Positions 9,644-21,728 of a stretch of 64,000 nucleotides of DNA are shown in pieces; position 1 is the stretch's first letter; every line of letters starts with the position of its first letter. The notes under the pieces were generated by a model, which was not told the DNA's origin, did no database searches, and saw nothing but the letters and a program-made list of their open reading frames with translations. Origin of the DNA: Porphyridium purpureum. Its lineage: Eukaryota; Rhodophyta; Bangiophyceae; Porphyridiales; Porphyridiaceae. The DNA is taken from positions 186,001-250,000 of the forward strand of contig VRMN01000001.1 in NCBI GenBank assembly GCA_008690995.1, read 5' to 3'. Both the position numbers and the translations under genes were made by a program.

Positions 9644-12600
9644 AGCGCCCGGGTATCCCACTGGGCGAAAAGAAAGAGAGAGAGAGAAGTCTTAAGCAAT
9701 TTAGAGAACGAAAAGGAAGAAAGAAAATTAACGGTAAAGAGTGCGGTTACAAAATCGAAAAACGTAACGGAAGGAGGGACTGTAGACGGTTTCAGAGCAG
9801 CTTTATGTGCTCTTGATCGTGAAGCCAAACGGTCACTGCCCCTTGGGTCAGGACCGTGTGTGCACGACCGTTCCAAGTTGAGGGATATATAACTAGCACG
9901 TAGCACAGTCTCCTATCCAGTCCGACAATAAAGAGAGAAGGGCAAGAGACAAGCCCAGTTAAAAGCATTCACAAAACCCCTGCACTAAGGAGCAGGGTAT
10001 TGGAGTGGCGACGCTCTCTTCACAGATTAAGGGGATTAGAGTAGATCAAGTCCTTCCTGATACTTCAACATATTTTAATCCTTACGCCCGCACAACTGGT
10101 CACGCTGAAAATATTTCAGCCTGAAAATGGCGTTCAAGAACGTTTTGGACGAGGCCTTAAGATTCACGTGGCCTCGCACAAAGTGCAAATACCGCAGCCT
10201 CCTGTTGAAAAGTACCAGCGTCCCCTGAATGCAGCAACAGCCACATTCCGGCAGCAAATTTGCCTCAAAATGCAAGCGGGAAAGCTGAAGGACTTTATAC
10301 GGAACGAGATGACTTAAAGGCCGCCAAAGAACTCATCAAAATGTACATGCATGCGGCCAGAAGTACGGAGGAGGGATTAATATGTCACAGAAACCAGTGT
10401 TTCGAGGTTTCGCACCCCAGGATGATTGCAATAGCGCAGGGGAAAATGTCGACGAGCCGGAAGTAGATTCACCACGATGGACTAGTCTTCGGCTTCACAG
10501 GAGGTTACCTTTGACGGCTTTGTAATGATATTTCACGCGAAGGATAAGGTCCTTTATTTTCCCAATGCTTAATTTCTGCGTTTCAACTTTTTCCCCAAGC
10601 ACGACCCTCGAAAAGTGGGGCCAACTATTCATGCGAACGGTGCAATCTACACTAGAAACCTGCCTGCGGCGATAGACAATTCTAGACGCAGCAGAAAGTG
10701 ACTGTCTCGCGTCATGGAAAAACACGTCGGGCGGTGCTACATGCAGGCGTACAGTTCGGGGTTAGACAACAAAGGACCTCATATGGCTTCTAGAAGACTA
10801 TCGCGATGATTGCGACGCCCTTGAAGCCAGCGCTCAACTTCGCACGCACATAGTGCACGTCCTGGTCAAGGGCGCGCCATGTCCATTTTATCTACACCAT
10901 ATCAACGGTTTGACTCGTAGTTTTGACAAGGCTAAGCAGATGATGCGCGCGCACATCTTCACACAGGACCGTGAGGACCGCGTTCTTGAGCTGAGGAATC
11001 TACTATCTTTTCGTGGCATGCAGCCGGATACATACACAACCACAGTAGAAGCATTCAAGAGATTGGTGGAACGCGCCCAGCTCTTGCAGAAGTACCTGCC
11101 GAGGAATTATGGTAGCGATACCATTCTGTGTGACCGTATTCGTACAAACGTGAAAGAAGCATCCTGATCTCGCTTTCTCTCCATTAAACCCGCCAAGAAT
11201 TCGTATGAACTGGAGGAGCGAATCAATGTGGCGAGAGCCAGCGGGACAGATGAAGATAAAGGAAGCACGTCGCCTACGTACTAAAATCGCAAGTACGAAG
11301 GCCGGCGAGGCCCGGTGAAGAAGACCCCTGTAAAGAATGGAAAGCGTGTGCTTTGCCATGCGTGTGGGTCTGAATGGCATTTGATGAATGCGTGTAAGAA
11401 TGCAAAGCCGTAAAGGTGGGCTCTGCTGATCAATACAGTGAACTCGGGTCTCCGTGACGAACACGTACCGGAAGAAGGATGCAAGACAGAGACGGCGACA
11501 ATGGAGCCGGCGGGAACACCACCCTCCAAGCACAGTGTAAAGAAGTATGCTTCGTCGACGGGTTGCGGTACCAGTCATGAAATGAGAGTGAACAAAAATA
11601 CGATGATGACTCCAGAGATTGAAACGCGCGGGGTTGCGATGATGTCAAGGTGTTTTATGCATCTCGTGACGCGCACTGCATGGGAAAGATTGCTCGAAAT
11701 CAAAATTTATTTCTGGGTTGCTGTGAGGGCAGTAGAGCACCAAGGTCCGTGGCTGGGCGCAAGCCATTTGAGGCGTATGCGTTCGTCACAAGACACAGTC
11801 GCGCAAAAGTTAGAGCGAGCAAGATGATTTTCAAGTTCAGAGACAAAGTCTTTTCTGGAAAAGGAATGCATCGCGTACGTGTTCCAATGGCAGACGCCAT
11901 GGTGGCGCATGATGTCCATGTAGTTGACGTCGACTTACTTATGCTGCTACGCCAGGACTTCTTCCGCAAACACAATATCAAGGTGGATCACGGCAAGAAT
12001 CTAGTGCAGACCGGTGAAGGAACGTACCGAGTGCAACTCTCGGAAAACGAAGGACATCTTCACTTCCCTGTCCAGGACGTGCTATTTACGCGGAACGAAG
12101 CAAGTCACGTCCAGAATTATTTAAGCTATGTCAGTAGCGAAAAATCGTGAAACTTGCGTGCAATGCGCAGCCAGAGAACGGAGAAGCAGGATTCGCACAA
12201 CTGAGGAAGCTTGTAGATGAAATCAGTTCGAAATACGACGTGAACCAGCTCAGCGATAAGGCACCACTTCGCTCCGCACTTGCGGAAGCCTGGCCTGATG
12301 AAATTTGGTTCAATCTTGAACTACTTTTGGGCGGGTCCCATACAGAAAATACCGAATAGGCACGGAAGCAACCAGCACTACACGTGGTGGGCATTGAGAC
12401 AAAGTTAGTACTGCTGGCTTTTTGGAAACTGAAACAGCAAGTGAATTAATAGATGCATTTGCCAAAGAATAGGTCTGCCATCACGAGCTTCTAATTAAGG
12501 TGCGTATTGAACAGGGGATTGAATTGATGTCGATGTAGTGCTCGAACGCCACGATGTCGACGGATTTTGAATCAATGCAGATCGGCAGAGTGCCACTGGG

Positions 12601-14199
12601 CACTAGATGCGGGCGACAGGAACCATACTCTCCTTAAGCGTAATCACGAGACGCTGATGAAGGACTTTGCAATGGAAAAGTGACGTAGTGTCGTCAATGG
12701 CAGCCTAGGCAATAAATGACCTGATGGATCTGGACGGATTCGTGCCAAATTACCGGGCTTTTGGATTTATACCGCGGCTACTCGTCGGGGATGATATCAT
12801 GTCCTCTTGTTCTGTCTCACCCGTCCTCCCTCTCCCCTTTTCATTCCAGCCTAACGTGTCTCCTTTTCTCTTCGCGGCCGCCGTTCACGACGGACTTCAA
12901 CAGTAGAAGAGCGGGCACTATCCAAACACTTCCTGCGGAATGAATTGATGACGAAAGATGATCGAGTGCGCTTGTATGAATACGATGAGCGCAAGTGAAA
13001 GGGCCCATTGTTTTGAATGATGTGGATTGCAAAAGATACTTTACTTGACATTCAGTCAAAAATGTGCGACGGCTACTTTCGCCAGCAATGGTGAGGCCTA
13101 AGTGTAAAAAACCGGCGTGTCTTATGCTCAAGCATGACTCTGGCTGCCCAACCGTGGAATCAGACACAGCAGATGCTAACAGGGCAGCAAAGCGAGTGGA
13201 GATAGCAGGGCTGCATGACTTGAAGAGTATTTTTCAAGAGTTGTCTGGCGAAGACTTGCTGCATAGAGAGAACATCATGGAAACAAAGAGAGCGCTCACA
13301 GAGACGGTAAAGGATGGTGGCAGTTTGCTGCAAAATGCGCGCTCCAAGGTGCTGAGTAATTTGGATCAAGAGGAAAAAGCAATGGGTCGGGACAAGCCAC
13401 TTGTGCATACCATCTCGATTCGGATGGCCCTCGCTGTCACGGAGATGAGATGCTGGAAAATGCGGACCCGGACTGGAAAGGAATTGTGCTGCTGACTCGA
13501 AAAGCAGTTTGCAGAAATTAAGTTTCTGCGTCTGCCCAAAGAAGACCACCGACACAGAAATATAATCCTACAATTGCCGTCTCCTCTATATGGCCTGTCC
13601 GATAGAGGAATCATTTGCGTTGCGACATCTTCGGACGCAACCCAGCAAGATGCTGTAGCAAGCCAGTTGTTTGGATCTACATCTTTTGGGTGCAGACCAC
13701 GCACCAATGGCATTGCAGATTGATGACATACTTTGCGTCGGCGACGCAGCTTTCGCGCAGCGCGTGGAGAAGCCTATCGTGCGATCTAAAAGAAATGCCA
13801 AGAATACCATCCTGTTTGTTTTGGTGGAATGACAATTGACTCTGGTCTACGCGGCTTGCTTTGTATGCATCAGCGTTCGTACAAAGTGTGATTGCTGGAA
13901 CCGGACAATTCCGAGCTGACGCCAAGCTTGAGACCCAGACTATTTTGGGGCTTAAGCTTTTTGCCCCTTCTTTCCCCATGACACGAGGCGCATCTTTAGC
14001 GAATGGCCTCCCTCTTCATCCTGTTTGCCGTGGAATAGGATGTACGAGCCGACGATGTTTGCCTTACTAAAAATTTTATTGCGCTGTACCTCTTTGTGTC
14101 GCTTGTCCTACCATTGCGCCAGTTCCTTCAGCAGGGCTTAGTTGAACGGTGCCAGACATATTTCACTATTAATGGCAGAGCGATAAGAAAATGGCTTAC

Positions 14200-16850
14200 C
14201 ACCGAACAACATTTTGATAGTCTGCAGCTCGTTCAACGTTATGGCTGAAAGGATATCAATCAGGCGTCATGAGGCCATTTAGCGTCGCTCGAAGTGGACC
14301 ACATGCGCGGTGGATTGTTCATCACTTGCGCCCTCCGAGGCGGAAGGATCGTCGAGAGTCACGCTCTTAGTTCCGCACGGCAAATGACAGCAAAGAGCAT
14401 AATCGTAATCGGCGTCCAAGTTGGTTACAAGCGCGCTATCGTCGTCGTCTTGATCTTGTGTCTCGTCAGAGCGTGACGCCAGGTTGAACGCGTTTTCGCT
14501 CTCGTCAGAGTTGGAACCCAACGAATCATGTTCGCGCGAAAACTCTTCCGCAAAGTCTGATATATCTGGTGATAGCTGAGGAGAAGCTCCCGTGATATGT
14601 TCGAGCGCAATGAAGCGACCACCTCCGCGAGTTTGTGAGATAACCACAGGGACCCCGGCGCCTGTACTGTTCATGACGGTGCCGTCTTACCATGTTCCGA
14701 GACGCTCTTTGAAATATTTCAAGTCATACATCACTCTTTAATCGGTGGACATGCATGTTCGCCTCACAATAGTCGCATGGCAGAGACTTTGCCGCATGCA
14801 ACGTGCGTCGCGCTTTGGGTTTCTCTTCGCGGTGCGTGGGATCGGCGTCAAGAAGGGCAAAGAAGCTACGTGGACCGAGATGAGTTGCATAACCTCGGTC
14901 AATTTCGAAGCTGGTCGCTGTTTGGAAACCTCGTGCGATGTTGCTCATGAATGCAGCTTGAGCAACAAGTTAGCTTTTGGGGGCATTGGTGAGAGCCTCC
15001 GCTTGTCTCATATAATCATTTCCTCAACTCGTGGTGCTTGTGCTAAAATGCACTGGGTTTTGCGTGTCGGCGTGCTGCCATCGGAGCCAACCGAAGATCT
15101 TGGTGATTGCACAAGGTGCGGAAGCTGGATGACTCAAATTCACGATCGCATGTCACTATGCCTGGGGCACCGTGCGCGTAACCCTGCGCTGAAGGGAAAT
15201 TTTCGGTCACTGGCGTTTCGCGAAGTGAGGCCAGCACAGCTGCATCTCACTACACAGTTGCCCTGTCAACAGTATGCAGGACGAGTATTTCAGATTCTCA
15301 TTATGCACAAGGTGCAGAATGTCCAAAGCCATGCGCTCACCAAAAGCAGCTACGGCATGTGCGAAGGTGGGCCGCCGGTTTGGGCTTGGTAGCAGTGTGC
15401 GGAACCATCCAGGACTATTCTTAAACTGCTCTGTCAAATATTGACGCGCTGCATCGTCCAAGGGCGCGTCTGCTCGGTTCCCCTGACGAGCAGCTTCTAA
15501 ATATGGACGAGAGAGTGATGTGTGCGGCTCTCGAGCTGCGGAAAGAATCTGACCAGATCCAGGTCTGCGTGTATCGCTTCAGTTATTCACGTGATCATGA
15601 CATATTGCAACCCGACGCGCTCTGTCCTTGGTAGCTGCTTGCCATTGGTAAAAGGTGTGACATTATTCCACACAGGGACATCGCGTCGTAGAATAGCGGG
15701 AGAGCTGCTTTCGATAACAAGAAAACATGCTTCTGTTGAGCTGCTAATAGGCAGTCGTGTTGCTCCACAATCTTTGCTTGAAGGTCGGCGTTCAGGTCGT
15801 ATTCGAATTCGTGGAACTGAGGGTCATTAGTCATGACTCTTATCACGACAAGGCTCGTTTGACGGGTCTCTTGTGCGCCACAGGTGCTATTCTGAGCGCC
15901 GCTGTCAGAAAGCACCGACTGTGTGTTGCAACGTGGCGCTGGATCCTGGTTGTCATCGTCTACATGCTCGACCCTCGACGTGATGGTGGACAGTGAACAA
16001 GTATGGGCCGTCGTCGTGGCAGAAGCGGCATGTTTGATATCCGTGGCTTCGAAAAAGGCCGAATTATTTGCTGCTGCTCGAGGTGCATCCGGCTTTTATG
16101 TTCTCATGGTTTTGCCACGAAAAAGGATCATTTCAGACAGCGAACCGGTGCGTCCAGGAACGAGTCGTCGGGAATGGGAACTTCACGCCGTCCTGCGCGG
16201 ACCCATCCTGGGTCGAGGATGCATTCGCGCTGGCTGTCCCCTATCCGACATCATATCGCGCCAGCAAATCAAAGCTTCGTTTGCTGACCTGCACGTACAC
16301 ATGCCATCAGCTCCTTGCGTGGATAAGAAGAGCAAGTGATTGCACTGACAAGTGCTCCATACACGAGGCGCAAGCCGAAGATTTCGTGAAGAAAGAGAAT
16401 TGAGAGTCCTTCTTCAATCAAGTTGGAGCGGGCGCGATCGAAAAGCGAGACTTACGTAAACAGCTTCTCGAACCATTTGCGCTCCACCCGGAAGAGGTCC
16501 TTCGGCATGGTCATACCACGCTCGGCTTTCGCATGCGTGTCTAGTGGGTCAAATATGTCGAGCCAATTTCGTAGGCCGGAGAGTAGCGACTTCTGTACTG
16601 AATCAGAGTCACGTATGAGATCTGCGTTGCCCATCAGGCGAGCGCAAGTACGTGCGATGCCAGTGATGATCAGGTTGAGGTGGAAAGCTTGCACGTTTCG
16701 CGCCAGTGCGGATCGACGACGACCCTCGTTTGTTGAACGCATGGCCATCGAGCAGAGCTCGTTCCACTGGGCGATCTATCGACGCCATGCCGCCTTGCTG
16801 CCATGCTGACCCGGCCAGACGTGCGCGGAGAGGAAAGCGGGTCGCCGTTC
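14200..16850 (-). mobile_element. Second decayed copia-like retroelement nested in the first
   Basis: Minus-strand fragments run in retroelement order. A gag-like helical stretch lies at about 16.75-16.45 kb, poorly resolved sequence at about 15.9-15.6 kb, an integrase-like part at about 15.45-14.75 kb (MALDILHL followed by KYSSCILL resembles the start of a copia integrase core), and an acidic linker at about 14.67-14.28 kb. Its orientation is opposite to that of the flanking fossil, and it sits exactly between that fossil's RT and RNase H parts. Nested insertion is the simplest reading. It is old, with many breaks and no clear LTRs. Limits are approximate. Confidence 0.5.
16234..16248 (-). 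repeat. Isolated Tc1/mariner terminal sequence
   Basis: CTGTCCCCTATCCGA is identical over 15 bp to the outer right end of the mariner element at 1329-1343. The sequence diverges on both sides and no transposase lies nearby. It is probably the last trace of another copy or of a solo end. Confidence 0.45.
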
Positions 16851-18960
16851 GCAATCATTGAGTTCTAGATTGCCGGGTACCCAACTTCAAATGACTGCAT
16901 GACGCAGAATGCATGATCTCGTTCCTTGCAAACTAAATTTTCTTTTCTTCTACAGTAACTCCCTTCAGGGGGAGGACATGTAAACGGACGAAAAGGAGAA
17001 TGCTCTTCCACGAGGCACACTTTTCTAGGCGAGTGGAGTCGCGTGGTGAAGTGAAGGAGTCGCACAAGACTGGCTTATGGTGTAATCAGCGAGCCGTAAT
17101 TCAGAGTCGGCGCACCTAGATTAAGAGTGCTTTCAGATCATGCTACTCTTCGTTCACCAATTCCATAAACTACGAAACACTTGACTATTTTTTTCCGACA
17201 ACTCTTTAATGACGAAATTGCCAGCACTCGCGACGGGCATGCACAACTCTTTCGCGGTACTCACAATCACTCAACTTTTCTTCTTTCTTTTCTTTAACAC
17301 TCAATTGTTCTTCTTTCCTTGAAGGTCCCCGCATCAGCCGTCCAGCAGCGAGTCAGGCTGCCTTTCTATATGCCACGTGCAGGAGCCTGGCGCCAATTGC
17401 TTTGCCAGCTTTGTCTTCTAGCATTCAAAGATTTTCGTTTTCTTGACTGGCGTGTGTTGGCATTGTCATTGTGTACGAACACAAGGTAAATGTAGGGGTG
17501 TGGGGCAGACGAACGGATGTGATAACATGCGAACAAGAGATGCGCAAGATGCGTGGCAGGTGCACGGAGGCAAAAACACCACTTGGGACAACACAACGAG
17601 CATGCTGGCATATGCCAGGTCAATAAGATGAGATTCTGTAACAACGCGATTGGAGGGGACGCAATATGTTTTGAAGCAGAGGAGAGAACAAGTAGGTTTT
17701 TCAAACACAAGTTCCTGACAACAGTTCCGTCCACTTTCAATGGGCGTCAAATTTATGCAGACCACCGGCCTTCCGCCAAGTCGCAAGCCAGGAAGCGATG
17801 TGGATGTGGGCACCACACAAGAATGCGACAATGCTTCTAATTCACTTCGAAGCGCAGGAGGCAAGATCGCTTACATTGCATCGCAAACAAGACCGAATCT
17901 GTTCTGCTAAAGTGCAAAGCTGTCACAACTTATTGTGGATAAGCTCAAAAATTCGAACGCAAACATGCTAAACGAAGCTATGACAAACTTGAAGGTTGAT
18001 AAGAGATTGGGAATTCTTCGATATGATTCTGTTAACCAAAAGTCACTCCGCCTGCGAGTATTTGCAGACGCTGCATGCGCATGTAACGATGATGCGGCGT
18101 TCTAGCTAAGATTGGCCATCTTCTTGGGAGACGAAACGGAGAAGTTCCACTTCCTTGTGGCACACTTTGCAAGGCACGGCAAAAGATCCATTCCGTGGTC
18201 GGAGCAAAATTGTTCTTGCTCTCTTTAGTCCTCTGTGATTACGAATGGGATTTGATTTGCTTCACTTACAAAGCGGATAGGAAGCAACCCTTTCATCTGT
18301 GTTGCTTGTGAAAAGATGGACGAGCAAGACATCATTGAAATTTCATTTCTGCGGAGTCCTTATCAATCTCTTACACTTTATTGCATATTTATCTGGTTCT
18401 CACTTGCTCGTCATGTGCACAGATAGAGCATGCCGCGCTCTGAGCATCATTGTTTGCCTCGCTCAAAGAAAGAGAAGGTAACAAAGTTGAAGAAAGTCTT
18501 TTGTATTTCTGAATAACCGATTTCAACATCTACCGACTAAACTGTGTATCCTTCGAGACAGAATCGAGAAACTATCGTTATTTTCCCTGTAAGCAGTCCG
18601 TCGGGCCGTAGATGAGCTACTTCTGCTAAGCTTTTGACTTTGCGAAAGCAGTACAACTCAGCCTGCTGCAATTAGAAGTACCACTCTAGATCTCTTTGTG
18701 CACGGACTCGAAACAAGCCTACGATGCGACTGCTCTGAGCACAGTGATTCAAGAGAAAATGTAGAAGGAATGCATGCTGTTGCTCAGAGAATAGTTGCCC
18801 GACCTCATGATTCAGGAATTGAACTTGCTTCCAGATTCCAAATACAGCAGATGCCCTTTACGAAGATGAAACATCGTGTGTTGTACAATAGAGTGCTTAG
18901 AACGGCATTGCTTGGGGACTTTTCTTTGTCAAAATCCTTTCTTCATTGGGACTGAAGAAG

Positions 18961-20260
18961 CGTTACTCAGCGGAAGAGGGAAGAGAAACAGGCGAAGTTC
19001 AAAATGTGCGACAGTGTGTAATAATGCGTAAGCATTGTGCACTTTTGATGCAGCCAGGACATTTGCATGTTAGTGCAAGTCTTAGAGCAGTGAGACGAAT
19101 GCCAGAACTGTGGAAGCCCTTGTGTGCAATGCGTAAGTTTCAGTAGCTTCTTCACTTTCTTTACACTTGCACAGTAATTCCACGCCATTCTTGGCACTCT
19201 CACATTTCTACTGCCGCAGTCCGCAACCTGCATAAATAGGTCGCATGTCCGCGTGCGAATGCCGCACGCTCAGAGAAAAGGTAACCATGAGAGCAAAAAA
19301 GACATAAAGACTTTGGACAAACCCGGTCTCCAATACATACATGCGCGCAGTCAAAGAGTCGAGCTTTCATTCACCTGAGCTCATCATGGCCGGCTCGCGC
19401 TCCATACGAAGCGGATATCAGAAGCAAGATATCAAACAGTGGTGGGAATTCTTCCCAGCGCAATGTTTTGTGCTTTCTACGCATTGACTAGACACCAGAG
19501 GCGTGCCTGAAAAGAGGCGCTATTCTTTTAACATTCGCACGCACACGTAAACCCTTGCGAGCCGCGTGTCCAACGTGGTCACATGAAGTTTCTCACCTGC
19601 ACTGGCTTCCGCCTTCCGGCCGTGTCGGGTTAAAGAGCAGGTAGCTAGAGGCGAAGGGCTTCGCTCTTCGAAAGACCATGAAAAGGCAGACCAAATACTT
19701 TATGAGTCGAAAGTAAATACCTTGGGAACCCTGCTGGTGAGGAGAGAACGGACGCCATCTCATGCCTCCCTTAAGCTGGCGCTCTCGTCGGGAGGCTTGC
19801 CAGCCAGAGGTCTCGAGACGGATCATTTGCTCACACTAGAACCAGTTTCCCTTTGACAAGGGCACGTTAGACACAGAAGTTTGCGTGGCTGCAGACAGGC
19901 GCGGCACATAGAATACTAAAGTATCATGCACAAGCAATGGCCCGACCAGGAACCAATGTGGGTACCCACAGTGCGCGCAGCGAACGGAAAGCCGCCCTCT
20001 CACGAACCACCAGCTGGCAAATGGCGTGGCATTTCCTGATTTTGATTGATTGCAATTCGTGTTCGGGACAGCGATGGCGCGCAACGCTGAGCGGTTAAAA
20101 CTGAGCGACTCTGCTGAACTTTGAGCGGGAAAGGAGAGCGACGCGCCCGGTGTGTCTGTACGGGAACGTGAGACCAATTGGTGTTTCGACAAAGGTTGAG
20201 GGGTGTGAACGTGTCTATCTTGGTCAATACGTGGAGAGGAGCGGGGCAAAGCAGAGCGCC
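18961..20260. other. Spacer between transposon fossils and the first host gene
   Basis: About 1.3 kb with only short frames and no recognisable domain. Composition rises from AT-richer to GC-richer along this stretch and marks the boundary of the repeat-rich block. A CTGTAC box lies at about 20155, roughly 105 bp upstream of the BAP31-like start codon. Confidence 0.55.
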
Positions 20261-20956
20261 ATGGCGACTTTTGTGTGGGTGGCAGTGTTCATGCTGCTGC
20301 TCGTTGAAATCGGCGTGCTCGTGTTGTTCTCGTTCCAGCCGACTGCGCGCGTGCTCGTGCAGGCGCTCGAGAAGAACGGGCTTACGGGACGGATCAAAGG
20401 GGTACTCAGGTTTATAATTTTTGGGCTTGTCATTGGTTTGTGGGATAGTATCACCACCGTGCAGCGGATGAACTCCAAGGAGGCTGCCATGGGAATCGGC
20501 GCCAAATCTGGTACGGGGATGCTAGATGCGGCCAGCTTTGTGCACTACTCGCAAGACCGCCCGCGCAAGTTTCGGGCAGAGAGAAATGTGTACTTGTCTG
20601 CGTTTTGCCTTGCCTTGCTCTGGCTGATCCGTGTCCTCTTCTTTCTGACCAAAGTCATGATCGAAAAGGACGAACTTATAGCTCGACTTCAAAAGGCACC
20701 GCCGCAGGCGATTTCGCCGCACGGTCAGGTCGACGAATCTACGAGCGCCAACGAAACCGCGTCTAGATCACAAGACAACGTGTCTGATCCCCCGACGCAT
20801 GACCAAGCGATTGAGCCTGTCGATCCTGTCCACGAGGAAAGTGAAGAGCCAGTGCCCATTTCTCTCAATGAACATGAAAGGGTCAGGAGCGCGCATTCCG
20901 ACCGAGCTCGCAGTGACACAGCGGCCTTGCGCCATCGGAAGCCGATGCCGGCATAG
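20261..20956 (+). CDS. BAP29/BAP31-like ER membrane protein
   Basis: 231 residues. The start is the ATG in GCCATGGCG at 20261 (good initiation context), because the upstream extension is not protein-like. The N-terminal half holds three hydrophobic segments (about residues 3-24, 46-66 and 104-126). A FRAERNVYLSAFCLALLWL block matches the conserved RNxYL region before the third membrane segment of BAP31 proteins. A charged cytosolic tail follows (VMIEKDELIARLQK). The tail is acidic and Ser/Thr-rich, without the long death-effector-like coiled coil of animal BAP31. It ends RKPMPA and lacks a KKxx retrieval signal. In animals and fungi the family (Yet proteins in yeast) works in ER export and quality control of membrane proteins. 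The gene stands alone between the repeat block and Grx3. Confidence 0.82.
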   Translation: MATFVWVAVFMLLLVEIGVLVLFSFQPTARVLVQALEKNGLTGRIKGVLRFIIFGLVIGLWDSITTVQRMNSKEAAMGIGAKSGTGMLDAASFVHYSQDRPRKFRAERNVYLSAFCLALLWLIRVLFFLTKVMIEKDELIARLQKAPPQAISPHGQVDESTSANETASRSQDNVSDPPTHDQAIEPVDPVHEESEEPVPISLNEHERVRSAHSDRARSDTAALRHRKPMPA

Positions 20957-21728
20957 TTTGACATTGATTTTTAGGAAATGAAGACATGCATTGCTTTGTG
21001 TCAGGAGCGAGGAGATGCAACGGACTTATGAAGTCCACATTAAGTGCTTGGCAGGAACGCTGCGGCTCTCCGGATGGAATGTATTTCTCACACCAAAGTC
21101 AAAATATCAAGTTTCTCGCAAAACCAATTCGTTCGCGGTGCCTCTGACTCGATAGTCACTGCGCTTCAGCGGGTCGCTGGACTAAAAGTGTTTGGTACCA
21201 GAGCCAGCGGCTAGCTTGCTGACTCTAAAGGCCTCAAAACCTCGCCCACAATGTTCCCAGTGCCGATGACATCCTGGTCTTCCATTGCGTAGTCGGTCCG
21301 GGACCCACACATTCTGAACTGAATACTATCCAAACTGGCCTTGACGACCCCGCAGACGCTCTAAATGCTGAACATACGTGCCTCAATGACTGGCACTAGC
21401 TACCCACAGCTTCAATGCTTCATGACGCAGCTCACACAAACTAAGATTAGGCGTTCACGTGTTCACGCTTCATGCGGCTCATGTTCATGCGCGTCTATAT
21501 CTCTTCCCGCTGGCTGAAGGAGGGGCGAGGAACACCGCAACGACGGAAAGACATAGCCTTGCTACCTTGGTGGTCCTGTCCACTCGCGCAGTAAGACCGG
21601 CCACTTTAATTGCCACGGCTTCCACACGGTCTACAGCTTTAACCTTTCGAAGCCACATTACGCGAAGGCCTGGACGAAGAAAGCGACGGAGGGACGGCAA
21701 AGGTTCATGCTTGTGGATTTGTGGAAGC
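20957..21728. other. Spacer upstream of the Grx3 gene
   Basis: 772 bp with no recognisable gene. The frame open upstream of the Grx3 ATG has no domain similarity and is taken as untranslated. Confidence 0.5.

Larger units (their letters stand above)
9250..18960 (+). mobile_element. Old, decayed copia-like retroelement, interrupted by another element
   Basis: Fragments of one plus-strand retroelement in the expected order. A region resembling an LTR or leader at about 9.3-10.0 kb has a TATA box (9636) and an AATAAA (about 9926). A gag-like part lies at about 10.8-11.4 kb with a CCHC zinc knuckle (CHACGSEWHLMNAC). A protease-like part lies at about 11.8-12.1 kb, RT at about 13.3-13.9 kb with a recognisable DDILCVG stretch, and RNase H-like sequence at about 17.85-18.9 kb. 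Many breaks (well over ten) show that it is an old fossil. The gap between RT and RNase H is filled by minus-strand retroelement sequence. Both outer ends are estimates; no matching LTR pair could be found by eye. Confidence 0.7.

Noticed and set aside
9610-9816. 68-codon basic open frame in the LTR-like region
   Set aside because: Lys/Arg-rich low-complexity frame following a TATA box in a decayed element; no support for coding.
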